Origin: an uncultured Archangium sp.
GTDB lineage: Bacteria > Myxococcota > Myxococcia > Myxococcales > Myxococcaceae
Direction: 5' to 3'
Assembly: GCA_946479335.1 (NCBI GenBank)
Contig: CAMLFP010000044.1
Location: 1 to 23,367, forward strand
DNA length: 23,367 nucleotides
In this document: in pieces, positions 1 to 7,634 of the stretch
Layout: each line of letters opens with the position of its first letter
Position numbering within the stretch: the first letter of the stretch is position 1
Made by a program: the position numbers and the translations under genes
The notes under the pieces: generated by a model
Seen by the model: only the letters and a program-made list of their open reading frames with translations
Told to the model about the DNA's origin: nothing
Databases searched by the model: none

Positions 1-42
1 ACTCTTCGCCATAGCGTTGATACGAAGCTTCTCGGGCATTTC

Positions 43-50
43 AGAGGAGG
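43..50 (+). promoter_or_regulatory. Strong Shine-Dalgarno site
   Basis: AGAGGAGG lies 6 nt before the ATG at 57. It is one of the best ribosome binding sites in the window and fixes the start of the small gene that follows, which would otherwise be easy to dismiss at 61 residues. Confidence 0.8.
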
Positions 51-56
51 TCGTGC

Positions 57-242
57 ATGTACAAGGTGGTGCTGATTCCCGCAGGTTGCTGTCAGACGGA
101 TCTCGATGTTCGGCTTATCGAGAAGGCAGCCAATGACTACGCCGCGAATGGGTATGAGCTGTCACACGTCTACCAGACCGCGTCGCAGGGCTGCTGCGTT
201 GGGAGCAAGTCGTCTGCTGTATTGGTGTTCAAGCAACGTTGA
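57..242 (+). CDS. DUF4177-type small protein
   Basis: This 61-residue protein fits the DUF4177 pattern as I know it: an N-terminal YKVV strand, a helix carrying LIEKAANDYAANGYEL (roughly residues 21-36), and a C-terminal hydrophobic strand ending in VLVFK. It has two Cys-Cys pairs (CC near residue 12 and CC near residue 46), more cysteine than I expect for the family. The function of DUF4177 is unknown. The gene has a very good ribosome binding site, and its TGA overlaps the TTG start of the next gene, so the two are probably translated together. There is no signal peptide or membrane segment, so it should be cytoplasmic. That the gene is real is well supported; the family call is from sequence pattern only. 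Confidence 0.7.
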   Translation: MYKVVLIPAGCCQTDLDVRLIEKAANDYAANGYELSHVYQTASQGCCVGSKSSAVLVFKQR

Positions 243-832
243 AGCGCGTCCCCTGGTCGCCACTTCGCGGCGGCACGTTTCTTACCGGAGCCCACCACCC
301 GCACTGCGATCGCTACGCGCATCACCTCATCTGGGTGGGCGGGCGACCGCTGTGTCTGGGGTGTACCTCCATGGCGATGGGCGCTCCGATCGGCGCGCTG
401 ATCGCGTTCGTGGTTGGCGTCCATGCGATGTCGCTCGCGTGGTGCCTGAGCCACGTCGCGTTGCTGCTCCCCACCGCGGCGCAGCCTTTTGTTCAGCGCA
501 AGCCCTTCAAGATCGCCGCTCGCATGGCAGCAGGAGGCTTCCTCGGCTCGGTGTTCTTCCGCTGCGGTGCGCTCTTGCTGACGCCGTCGCCAGCGTGGGG
601 TGAGGTGGCGGTGCTGCTGACGCTCACCTGGGCACTGGCGCGTGCGCTGCTGTGGCTGCGCGCGCGTTTTCCAAACAACCCCTGCGCGTCATGCCCCCTG
701 GGGGTGTACCCGACCTGCAGTTGGAACCTGCCAAGACTCATGCGCGATGCTGACCCGTTGTTGGCGGAGGCGCTCGCCGCAGCTCCCGTCGAGGTCTTCA
801 GCTCTGAGTCGACGCCCGGCCCGAAGGCGTAG
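239..832 (+). CDS. Cys/His-rich membrane protein, possibly DUF2085-like
   Basis: This 197-residue protein begins at a TTG overlapping the stop of the previous gene (TTGA), an arrangement typical of translational coupling. The N-terminal part has a His/Cys cluster (HHPHCDRYAHH at about 19-29, then RPLCLGC at about 36-42) directly before a hydrophobic stretch. Further hydrophobic segments lie around residues 48-70, 90-115 and 121-140. Near the C-terminus is a second cluster, CASCPLGVYPTC (about 149-160). The layout of a polar Cys/Arg motif followed by a Gly-containing membrane helix recalls DUF2085 membrane proteins, but the match is loose. The paired Cys clusters on a membrane protein could bind metal or form a redox site; that is inference. 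The C-terminal 30 residues are acidic and low in complexity. Confidence 0.6.
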   Translation: MKRVPWSPLRGGTFLTGAHHPHCDRYAHHLIWVGGRPLCLGCTSMAMGAPIGALIAFVVGVHAMSLAWCLSHVALLLPTAAQPFVQRKPFKIAARMAAGGFLGSVFFRCGALLLTPSPAWGEVAVLLTLTWALARALLWLRARFPNNPCASCPLGVYPTCSWNLPRLMRDADPLLAEALAAAPVEVFSSESTPGPKA

Positions 833-870
833 CTGTACGAAGAAAACTCCGGTGTCTATGGTCGCGGCGC

Positions 871-2007
871 ATGACTGAGGCGTTGGTCACCCCCGAAATG
901 CTTGTTTGGGCTCGGGAGCGGGCGTCGTTGGACGACTCTGCGATGGCGGCGGCCCTGAAGGTGCCGCGGACGAAAGTCGCCGAGTGGGAAGCGGGCGCGA
1001 CGCACCCTTCGTTTACCCACGCCGAGCGTTGGGCGCAGGTGACGCACGTTCCGTTTGGCCTTCTGTACGCGACGCAGCCACCCGCGGAGCGGCCGTCGCC
1101 TCCTGACTTCCGAACGCTCGATGGCAAGTCGCACACCCCCAGCCTCGCGTTTCGCGACCTGTACGACGACGTGCTGTTCAAGCACGCGTGGTACCGGGAC
1201 TTCCGCGCTGACGAAGGCTTCCCGCCGGTGGGGTTTGTGGGAAGCCTCAACTCGCACGTTGCCGCCACCACGCTCGCCCGAGCGATGCGCGAGGTCATCT
1301 CTGCTCGGCCGTCGGGGGCGAGCAGCGCGGATGAGTATTACCGCTCGCTCATCGGAGATGCGGAGGCCGCGGGCGTGTGGGTCATGCGCTCGGGCACCGT
1401 GGCCGGCAACACCAGCCGAGCCGTCAAGCCGGATGAGTTCCGCGGCTTCGCCATCGCTGACCGGGTTGCTCCGCTGGTCTTCATCAACGCCGCCGACTCG
1501 ATCTCGGCGCAGATTTTCACCCTCGCCCATGAGCTGGCGCATCTGTGGCTGGGGAAGACAGGCGTCTCAGACCCCTTCGCGCCGACGCGCGACGCGAGTG
1601 AGCGGCTTTGCAACGCCGCTGCCGCCGAGTTTCTGGTGCCAGGCGACGAGTTGAGCGCGCGTTGGCGCAAGTCGGAGTCCGCCGAAGCGCAGTTCATGTC
1701 CGTGGCCCGCGACTTCAAGGTGAGCCCGGCCGTGGTGGCGATTCGTGCGCGCGAGCGTCGGCTTGCGAGCCAGAGCGTCGTCGACGCGTTCCTCGAGAAG
1801 CAGCGCAACGCGTGGAAGCTCGCCAAGAAGGGCGACGGCGGCAACTTCTACACGTCGCTGGCGGCGCGCACCGGTCGCCGCTTCATGCGCGCGGTGCTGT
1901 CAGCGGCGCTGTCACAAGAGTTGTTTATTCGAGATGCCGGACTGTTGCTGAACATCAACCCGGCGAAGGTGATGGTTGCCGCGACGAGGGAGGGGTTGGC
2001 CCGGTGA
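871..2007 (+). CDS. XRE-family / ImmA-IrrE metallopeptidase-like protein
   Basis: This 378-residue protein joins an N-terminal helix-turn-helix (about residues 8-62, with the XRE-like AAALKVPRTKVAEWEAG stretch) to an ImmA/IrrE-type Zn peptidase domain (about 165-290). The zinc motif HELAH is at 220-224 and a downstream Glu at 253 (in AAAAEFLVPG) is a likely third ligand or family-conserved acid. The combination is the known XRE-COG2856 architecture, seen in phage-repressor peptidases (ImmA), stress regulators (IrrE) and antitoxin-like partners of PIN or DUF4411 proteins. A C-terminal extension (about 290-378) is rich in basic residues. The stop overlaps the GTG start of the PIN-like gene by 4 nt, so the two are probably made together. 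Whether it cleaves a regulator, represses the cassette, or neutralises the PIN-like protein cannot be told from sequence. Confidence 0.88.
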   Translation: MTEALVTPEMLVWARERASLDDSAMAAALKVPRTKVAEWEAGATHPSFTHAERWAQVTHVPFGLLYATQPPAERPSPPDFRTLDGKSHTPSLAFRDLYDDVLFKHAWYRDFRADEGFPPVGFVGSLNSHVAATTLARAMREVISARPSGASSADEYYRSLIGDAEAAGVWVMRSGTVAGNTSRAVKPDEFRGFAIADRVAPLVFINAADSISAQIFTLAHELAHLWLGKTGVSDPFAPTRDASERLCNAAAAEFLVPGDELSARWRKSESAEAQFMSVARDFKVSPAVVAIRARERRLASQSVVDAFLEKQRNAWKLAKKGDGGNFYTSLAARTGRRFMRAVLSAALSQELFIRDAGLLLNINPAKVMVAATREGLAR

Positions 2008-2495
2008 AGTACTTGATCGACTCGAACGTGTTCATTCAGGCGAAGAACCTCTACTACCGGCCTGAGATCTGCCCGGGTTTCTGGGAGTGGCTGGAGGACG
2101 GTGTGCGGGGATCGTTCGGCACCATCGATCGCGTTCGCGATGAGTTGGTGAGCGGTAACGACCACGTGTCCAAGTGGTTCAAGGACCACAAAGGGGCGAG
2201 TTGGATTGCGGCGACAACCGACGCCGCCACACAGGCCGCGTACGCGAAGGTCATTGGCTGGGTTACCAGCAACGGTTCATCATCTCCCGACAAGACCAAG
2301 TTCATCGCAGGCGCGGACCCCTGGCTGATCGCGAGAGCCCTCGCGACGAGCGCCACGGTGGTCACGCTCGAGGAACCGAAGAACTCGCCGAAGAAGGTGA
2401 GTGTGGTTGATGCGTGCAAGCACTTCAAAGTTCACACGATGAAGACGTGGGACCTTCTGGCGTTGCTCGAGGTCCGATTCATTCTGGAGAAGTGA
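2004..2495 (+). CDS. DUF4411 PIN-like nuclease, putative toxin
   Basis: This 163-residue protein starts at the GTG at 2004, overlapping the previous stop (GTGA). The alternative upstream start, which would run back through the peptidase gene in another frame, is not credible. The N-terminus YLIDSNVFIQAKN is the first PIN-domain strand with acid D6; further acids expected for a PIN fold are E47 (in RDELVSGN) and D105 (in GADPWLIA), followed by the strand TVVTLE. DUF4411 proteins are PIN-like and commonly sit beside ImmA/IrrE-type genes, a pair predicted to act as a type II toxin-antitoxin. The predicted role is RNA cleavage needing Mg2+ or Mn2+. Base composition looks less GC-rich than the flanking genes, consistent with transfer. 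The gene is followed 6 nt later by hsdR, so the module is embedded in a restriction operon. Confidence 0.85.
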   Translation: MKYLIDSNVFIQAKNLYYRPEICPGFWEWLEDGVRGSFGTIDRVRDELVSGNDHVSKWFKDHKGASWIAATTDAATQAAYAKVIGWVTSNGSSSPDKTKFIAGADPWLIARALATSATVVTLEEPKNSPKKVSVVDACKHFKVHTMKTWDLLALLEVRFILEK

Positions 2496-2501
2496 GGCGA
2501 G

Positions 2502-5500
2502 ATGGCGAGTCTGCAGAAGGAGCTGGGCTTCGAAGATGAGATCTGCGCGAAGCTCGGTGCGACCGGCTGGCTGTACGAGAAAGACGACTGCAAGGCGTAT
2601 GACCGTGCGCGCGCGTTGTTCCCCGCCGACGTCATCGCGTGGGTGCAGGCCGCGCAGCCCAAAGCCTGGGAGACGCTGAAGAAGAACCACGGCGCCAAGG
2701 CCGAGGAGACGCTGCTCGACCGGCTCCGCGCGCAGCTCGACCAACGGGGAACGCTCGACGTGCTGCGCTTTGGCGTCGAGATGCTGGGCATCAACGGCGC
2801 GCTCAAGCTGGCGCAGTTCAAGCCCGCGCTGGGCATGAATCCCGACATCTCCGCGCGCTACGCCGCGAACCGGCTGCGCGTGGTGCGGCAGGTGCGCTAC
2901 TCGCTCCACAACGAGAACTGCATCGACCTGGTGCTGTTCCTGAACGGCGTTCCGGTCGCGACCGTCGAACTGAAGACCGACTTCACCCAGAGCGTGGGCG
3001 ACGCCGTCGACCAGTACCGCTTCGATCGCCTCCCGCAGCTCAAGGGCAAGGCCGCCGAGCCGCTGCTCAGCTTTCCCTCCGGCGCGTTGGTGCACTTCGC
3101 GGTGAGCAACTCAGAAGTGCAGATGACGACGAAGCTGGAGGGGCCGGCGACGACGTTCCTCCCGTTCAATCAGGGTGACCACGGCGGCGCCGGGAACCCG
3201 GTGAACCCCAACGGCCACCGCACCGCGTACCTCTGGGAGCAGGTCTGGGCGCGCGAGAGCTGGCTCGACATCATCGGCCGGTACCTCATCGGCAAGACCG
3301 ACGCGAAGAAGGTGCCCACGAGTGTTTTGTTCCCCCGGTTCCACCAGCTCGACGTGACGCGGAAGCTCGTCGCCGCGGTGCTGAAGGACGGCCCGGGCAC
3401 GAAGTACCTCGTGCAGCACTCAGCCGGCTCCGGGAAGACGAACTCCATCGCGTGGACCGCGCACTTCTTCGCCGACCTGCACGACGCGAAGGACCAGAAG
3501 GTCTTCGACTCGGTGCTGGTGGTCTCCGACCGCAACGTCATCGATTCGCAGCTGCAGGAAGCCATCTTCGCGTTCGAGCGCACCACCGGAGTGGTGGCGA
3601 CGGTCAAAGGCGAAGGTGGCAGCAAGAGCGCCGAGCTGGCCGAGGCGCTGTCGGGCTCGAAGAAGATCGTGGTCTGCACGATTCAGACGTTCCCCTTCGC
3701 GCTGGAGGCGGTGCGCGAGCTGGCCGCGACGCAGGGCAAGCGCTTCGCCGTCATCGCGGACGAGGCGCACAGCTCTCAGGCGGGCAAGGCCGCGACCAAC
3801 CTGCGCGCGGTGCTGTCGCCCGAGGAGCTGAAGGAGCTGGAAGACGGCGGCGAGGTCGGCGCGGAAGACCTGCTGGCGGCCCAGATGGCTGCGCGCGCGG
3901 AGGAGGGCGGCCTCACCTTCGTCGCCTTCACCGCGACGCCGAAGACCAAGACGATGGAGCTGTTCGGTACGCGGCCGGACCCGACGCGCAAGGCGGGGCC
4001 CGACAACCTCCCCGCGCCGTTTCACGTGTATTCGATGCGTCAGGCCATCGAGGAGAAGTTCATCCTCGACGTGCTGCGCAACTACACGCCGTACTCGCTG
4101 GCGTTCCGGTTGGCGCACGACGGCAAGGAACTCGATGAGAAGGAGGTCGAGCGCTCCGCGGCCGTGAAGAAGCTGATGGGCTGGCTGCGGCTTCACCCGT
4201 ACAACATCAGCCAGAAGGTCGAGGTGGTCGTCGAGCACTACCGGCAGCAGGTCGCGCCGCTGCTCCAGGGCAAAGCCAAGGCGATGGTGGTGGTGGCCAG
4301 CCGCCTCGAGGCCGTGCGGTGGAAGCTGGCCATCGAGAAGTACATCAAGTCGAAGGGCTACCCCATCGGCACGCTGGTCGCGTTCTCCGGCGAGGTGCTC
4401 GACAAGGAGTCGGGCGAAGACCCGTTCACCGAAGCGAGCAGCACGATGAACCCGCAGCTCAAGGGCCGCGACCTTCGCGAGGCGTTCGCCACCTCGGAGT
4501 TCCAGATTCTGCTGGTCGCGAACAAATTCCAGACCGGGTTCGACCAGCCGTTGCTGTGCGGCATGTACGTCGACAAGCGGCTGGCCGGCATTCAGGCGGT
4601 GCAGACGCTCTCGCGCCTCAACCGCGCGCACCCGGGGAAGGACACGACCTACATCGTCGACTTCTTGAATGACCCGCAGGAGGTGCTGCAGGCGTTCCGC
4701 ACCTATTACGACACCGCGGAGCTCGCGGCGGCGACCGACCCGAACCTCGTGTTCGACTTGAAGGCCAAGCTCGACGCCACCGGGCACTACGACGAGTTCG
4801 AGGTCGACCGCGTGGCGTTCGTTCACCTCGACCCGAAGGCGAAGCAGAGCGACCTCATCAAGGCCGTCGAGCCCGTGGTGGACCGCGTGATGCGACGGTT
4901 CCGTGAGGCGGTGGCCGCGCAGCGCGCCGCGAAGGAGAAGGGCGACGAGAATGGGGAGAAGACGGCGAAGGAGGCGGTCGACGCGCTGATCCTCTTCAAG
5001 TCAGACATGGCCGCCTACGTGCGGCTCTACACGTTCCTCTCGCAGATCTTCGACTACGGCAGCACCGGCGTTGAGAAGCGGGCGATCTTCTATCGCTCCA
5101 TCCTCCCGTTGCTGGAGTTCGGGCGTGAACGCGAGGCCATCGACGTTTCGAAGGTGCGGCTGACGCACTACGCGCTGCGCGGGAGCGGCGCGCTCCGGCT
5201 CGTGCCTACCGGCGAGGCGCCGAAGCTGGAGCCGGTGTCAGAGGTCGGCAGCGGGAACGTGCAGGAGAAGGAGAAGGCCAGGCTCTCGGCCATCATCGAG
5301 AAGGTGAACGAGCTGTTTGACGGCGATCTCACCGACACCGATCAGCTCGTGTACGTCGACAAAGTCATCAAGTCGAAGCTGCTCGAATCGCAGACGCTGG
5401 TGGACCAGGCCGCGAACAACACCAAGGAGCAGTTCGCCACCTCGCCCGACCTCGACAGCGAGTTGCTCACCGCGATCATGGCCGCGCTCGACGCGCACGA

Positions 5501-5609
5501 GACGATGAGCAAGCAAGCGCTCGACTCAGAGAAGGTCCGCGCAGGCCTCAAGAACATCCTCCTGACGTGGGGCGGTCTGTGGGAGGCGCTGCGCGCTAAG
5601 TCGGCGTAG
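2502..5609 (+). CDS. hsdR: Type I restriction endonuclease subunit R (HsdR)
   Basis: This 1035-residue protein is a complete HsdR, the motor/nuclease subunit that translocates DNA and cuts at a distance when complexed with HsdM and HsdS. The nuclease domain shows PD-(D/E)xK residues D142 (CIDLVLF) and E156-L-K158 (VATVELKTDF). The superfamily 2 helicase motor has Walker A HSAGSGKT (306-313), DEAH (420-423), motif III-like TATP (477-480), and a late motif region around QTGFDQPL and QTLSRLNR (about residues 677-710). The C-terminal 300 residues are helical and charged, with coiled-coil character, as expected for the methylase-docking part. Length is normal and no frameshift is seen. A GAGG ribosome site overlaps the upstream stop, so it belongs to the ImmA/DUF4411 operon. 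No hsdM or hsdS lies inside the window. Confidence 0.96.
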   Translation: MASLQKELGFEDEICAKLGATGWLYEKDDCKAYDRARALFPADVIAWVQAAQPKAWETLKKNHGAKAEETLLDRLRAQLDQRGTLDVLRFGVEMLGINGALKLAQFKPALGMNPDISARYAANRLRVVRQVRYSLHNENCIDLVLFLNGVPVATVELKTDFTQSVGDAVDQYRFDRLPQLKGKAAEPLLSFPSGALVHFAVSNSEVQMTTKLEGPATTFLPFNQGDHGGAGNPVNPNGHRTAYLWEQVWARESWLDIIGRYLIGKTDAKKVPTSVLFPRFHQLDVTRKLVAAVLKDGPGTKYLVQHSAGSGKTNSIAWTAHFFADLHDAKDQKVFDSVLVVSDRNVIDSQLQEAIFAFERTTGVVATVKGEGGSKSAELAEALSGSKKIVVCTIQTFPFALEAVRELAATQGKRFAVIADEAHSSQAGKAATNLRAVLSPEELKELEDGGEVGAEDLLAAQMAARAEEGGLTFVAFTATPKTKTMELFGTRPDPTRKAGPDNLPAPFHVYSMRQAIEEKFILDVLRNYTPYSLAFRLAHDGKELDEKEVERSAAVKKLMGWLRLHPYNISQKVEVVVEHYRQQVAPLLQGKAKAMVVVASRLEAVRWKLAIEKYIKSKGYPIGTLVAFSGEVLDKESGEDPFTEASSTMNPQLKGRDLREAFATSEFQILLVANKFQTGFDQPLLCGMYVDKRLAGIQAVQTLSRLNRAHPGKDTTYIVDFLNDPQEVLQAFRTYYDTAELAAATDPNLVFDLKAKLDATGHYDEFEVDRVAFVHLDPKAKQSDLIKAVEPVVDRVMRRFREAVAAQRAAKEKGDENGEKTAKEAVDALILFKSDMAAYVRLYTFLSQIFDYGSTGVEKRAIFYRSILPLLEFGREREAIDVSKVRLTHYALRGSGALRLVPTGEAPKLEPVSEVGSGNVQEKEKARLSAIIEKVNELFDGDLTDTDQLVYVDKVIKSKLLESQTLVDQAANNTKEQFATSPDLDSELLTAIMAALDAHETMSKQALDSEKVRAGLKNILLTWGGLWEALRAKSA

Positions 5610-5656
5610 CCGGTTGCTCGATGCAATCGTTCTGCGGCCGGTTCGTACGCGCCGGC

Positions 5657-5941
5657 ATGGAAATCCAACCGGTCAACCTTCCTGAGCTGGCGGGCGTGGT
5701 CATGGGGATGATGATGGTGCTCATCCCCATCATGGGAGCGACGATTCGCTTCGCGGCGAAGCCGCTGGTCGAAGCGTTGGCGCTCTCAGGTGTGCTGCAG
5801 CGGCCCGCGGTGAGCGCTCCCGTGGAGAACGGAATGCTGGAGCGCCGCGTGCTGGAGCTGGAGCAGGAGCTCTCGAAGCTGAAGACCGAGAAGGCGTTGC
5901 TCAGCGGCGTGCCGGTCGCCGACCTCCGCCTGCGCGGCTGA
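5657..5941 (+). CDS. Small membrane-anchored coiled-coil protein, function unknown
   Basis: I do not recognise this protein. From the ATG at 5657 it has 94 residues: a short N-terminus, a Met/Gly-rich hydrophobic segment (about residues 9-32, with GVVMGMMMVLIPIMGA), an amphipathic stretch, and then a charged heptad-like region (LERRVLELEQELSKLKTEKALL, about 62-83) that should form a coiled coil. One membrane helix with a cytosolic coiled coil resembles small scaffold or regulator proteins. An upstream in-frame ATG at 5621 would add 12 residues. Neither start has a clear ribosome site, and 5657 is preferred because the hydrophobic helix then lies near the N-terminus. It lies 47 nt after hsdR and could be read from the same transcript, but nothing in it suggests a restriction role. 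Its stop is 2 nt from the stop of the converging gene. Confidence 0.6.
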   Translation: MEIQPVNLPELAGVVMGMMMVLIPIMGATIRFAAKPLVEALALSGVLQRPAVSAPVENGMLERRVLELEQELSKLKTEKALLSGVPVADLRLRG

Positions 5942-5943
5942 GG

Positions 5944-6459
5944 TCAGATCGGCTTCCTGATCGCCGCGCGGATCTGCGTGCGGCCGTCGTCATCATTCTC
6001 GGTGGCGAGATCGTGCAGGCGTTGGTTCGTGGTGCGCAGGCGCCGCGAGAGTTCGCGACACAGGTTCTGCAGCACCATCACGTAGCCGGGCACGTCCTCC
6101 TGGTAGAGCCGGTACAAGTCACGGTTCCCCAGCGAGAACAGCAGCGACTTCTTCGCCGCCACCACCGTCGCCGACCGCTTCTGGATGTCGATGAGCGTCA
6201 TCTCGCCGAAGAACTCCCCCGGGCCCATGCGCACCATCTTCATGCGCCGGCCATCGGGGTTGTCGCGGCACACCAGCGCCTCACCTTCACGCACCAGGAA
6301 CATCGCGCGGCCCGCTTCGCCCTGTTTGCAGATGTCCTGACCTTCCTCGATGTGGTGCTCGCCCAGCAGCGTGATGATGCGCTTCAAGGTCGGCTCCTCC
6401 AGCCCGCCGAAGATGGCGATGGAGGGCAGCCACTGCAGCAAATCGGCTTCGTTCTTCAC
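5944..6459 (-). CDS. Cyclic-nucleotide-binding-domain protein (Crp-like sensor domain)
   Basis: This 171-residue protein is essentially one cNMP-binding domain (about residues 10-125) followed by a helical tail. The family signature is visible: IFGGLEEPTLKRI at the start, EEGQDICKQGEAGRAMFLVREGEA in the first strands, and the phosphate-binding cassette GEFFGEMTLIDIQKRSATV (about 81-99), with the Glu and Arg that normally contact the nucleotide. There is no helix-turn-helix after the domain; the C-terminal part (QNLCRELSRRLRTTNQRL) is a single long amphipathic helix, so it is not a DNA-binding Crp regulator. It is the third gene of the MoxR-VWA operon, overlapping its neighbour by 4 nt (ATGA), and may be the regulatory input of that chaperone pair. 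The ligand is not determinable. Confidence 0.88.
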   Translation of the reverse strand: MKNEADLLQWLPSIAIFGGLEEPTLKRIITLLGEHHIEEGQDICKQGEAGRAMFLVREGEALVCRDNPDGRRMKMVRMGPGEFFGEMTLIDIQKRSATVVAAKKSLLFSLGNRDLYRLYQEDVPGYVMVLQNLCRELSRRLRTTNQRLHDLATENDDDGRTQIRAAIRKPI

Positions 6460-7634
6460 GACGTACGCACCTTCACAAGCTGTTGAACGGCCTCACCGAG
6501 ACCTTCCAACGTCAGGGGGTACATTGGAAATACGCGCCGCAGCACGTCGATGGTGGGCTGCCACCAGCCGCTCGGTGCCTCGGGGTTGAGCCACGCCGAC
6601 GCCTGGAAGTGCTCCCGCAGCCGCATCATCCACGTCACGCCCTCGACGCCCTCGTCCTCCTGCCAGCCGGAGACCGTCATCAGCTCCCATGGCGCCATCA
6701 GCGCGTCGCCCACGAGGATGAGCTTGTGCTTGCGGTCGGTCTGGCTGAACAGCTCGGAGATCTTCAGCGGCTGCGACATGCGCGCGTCTTTGTAGACGCG
6801 CCCATAGATGCAGTTGTGGAAGTAGTACGTGCGCAGCTCGCGGAAGTGCGTCGCCTTCTTCGCGGCGGTGAAGAGCCGCGAGACGAGGTGGGCGTACGGG
6901 TCCATCGAGCCGCCCACGTCCATCAACAGAATGACGCGCGTGGTGGGCTTGCGCGGCGCGCGCGTCACCACCTCCAGCTCGCCGAGGTTCTTCGCCGTCT
7001 TGTCGATGGTGTTGTCGAGATCGAGCTCGTCGGGCTGCCCTTCACGCGAGAACGCGCGGAGCTTTCGCAGCGCGAGCCCCAGTTGCCGCACGTCGAGCAC
7101 CAGATCGTCGCGGTACTCGCGGTAGTTGCGCTGCCCGGCCACCGTCACCGCGCTGCGCCGGCCCGCGCCGCCGCCCACGCGGATGCCCGGCCGTGACACG
7201 CGCCCGTTGTTGCCGAAGGGAGAGCTGCCCGCGGTGCCGATCCACCGGTTGCCGCCGTCGTGGCGCTCCTTCTGCTCCTTGAGGCGTTGCTCGAAGAGCT
7301 TCTCCAGTTCCGCGCGGTCGAGTTGCTCCAGCAGCGCGCGCTCCTCGGGCGTCAAGTCAGGCAGGCGCTCCTTCGCGTCGCGCAGCCAGTCGAGGAGGTT
7401 CTGCTGCAGCTCCAGCGCCTTGGGCTCGATGCCTTCGAAGAACTTGCCGAAGGCCTCATCGAACGCGTCGAGGTGCTTCTCGTCGTGAATGAGGAGCGCC
7501 CGCGCCACGAGGTAGAAGCCATCGAGCGAGCTCTCGTGCAGGCCCTTGGCCAGCGCGCCCGCGAGCGCGACGGCTTCCTGCGTGCCCACCGGCACCTTCC
7601 GCGCGCGCAGCTCGTAGAGAAAGGGGATGAACAT
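6456..7634 (-). CDS. CoxE-like VWA-domain protein
   Basis: This protein of about 392 residues has an N-terminal helical domain (about 1-150, with charged helices around LEKLFEQRLKEQKER), a Gly-rich linker (GSSPFGNNGRV and GVGGGAGRRS), and a C-terminal von Willebrand A domain. The metal site is D239-V-G-G-S243-M, a variant of the classical DxSxS MIDAS that I recall as normal for this COG3825/CoxE-like group. Such proteins work as metal-dependent adaptors with MoxR ATPases in maturing or remodelling target complexes (CoxD/CoxE is the known example). The chosen ATG at 7634 overlaps the upstream MoxR stop by one base (TGATG); a GTG one codon earlier is possible. No signal peptide is present, so it should be cytoplasmic. 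The specific target is unknown. Confidence 0.88.
   Translation of the reverse strand: MFIPFLYELRARKVPVGTQEAVALAGALAKGLHESSLDGFYLVARALLIHDEKHLDAFDEAFGKFFEGIEPKALELQQNLLDWLRDAKERLPDLTPEERALLEQLDRAELEKLFEQRLKEQKERHDGGNRWIGTAGSSPFGNNGRVSRPGIRVGGGAGRRSAVTVAGQRNYREYRDDLVLDVRQLGLALRKLRAFSREGQPDELDLDNTIDKTAKNLGELEVVTRAPRKPTTRVILLMDVGGSMDPYAHLVSRLFTAAKKATHFRELRTYYFHNCIYGRVYKDARMSQPLKISELFSQTDRKHKLILVGDALMAPWELMTVSGWQEDEGVEGVTWMMRLREHFQASAWLNPEAPSGWWQPTIDVLRRVFPMYPLTLEGLGEAVQQLVKVRTS

Noticed and set aside
106..603. A 165-residue plus-strand frame overlapping the first two genes.
   Set aside because: Arg-rich shadow frame, no ribosome site, and overlapped by two better-supported genes.
3420..4826. A 468-residue minus-strand open frame inside hsdR.
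   Set aside because: The plus strand carries intact helicase motifs across the same stretch; the antisense frame has no recognisable domain or ribosome site.
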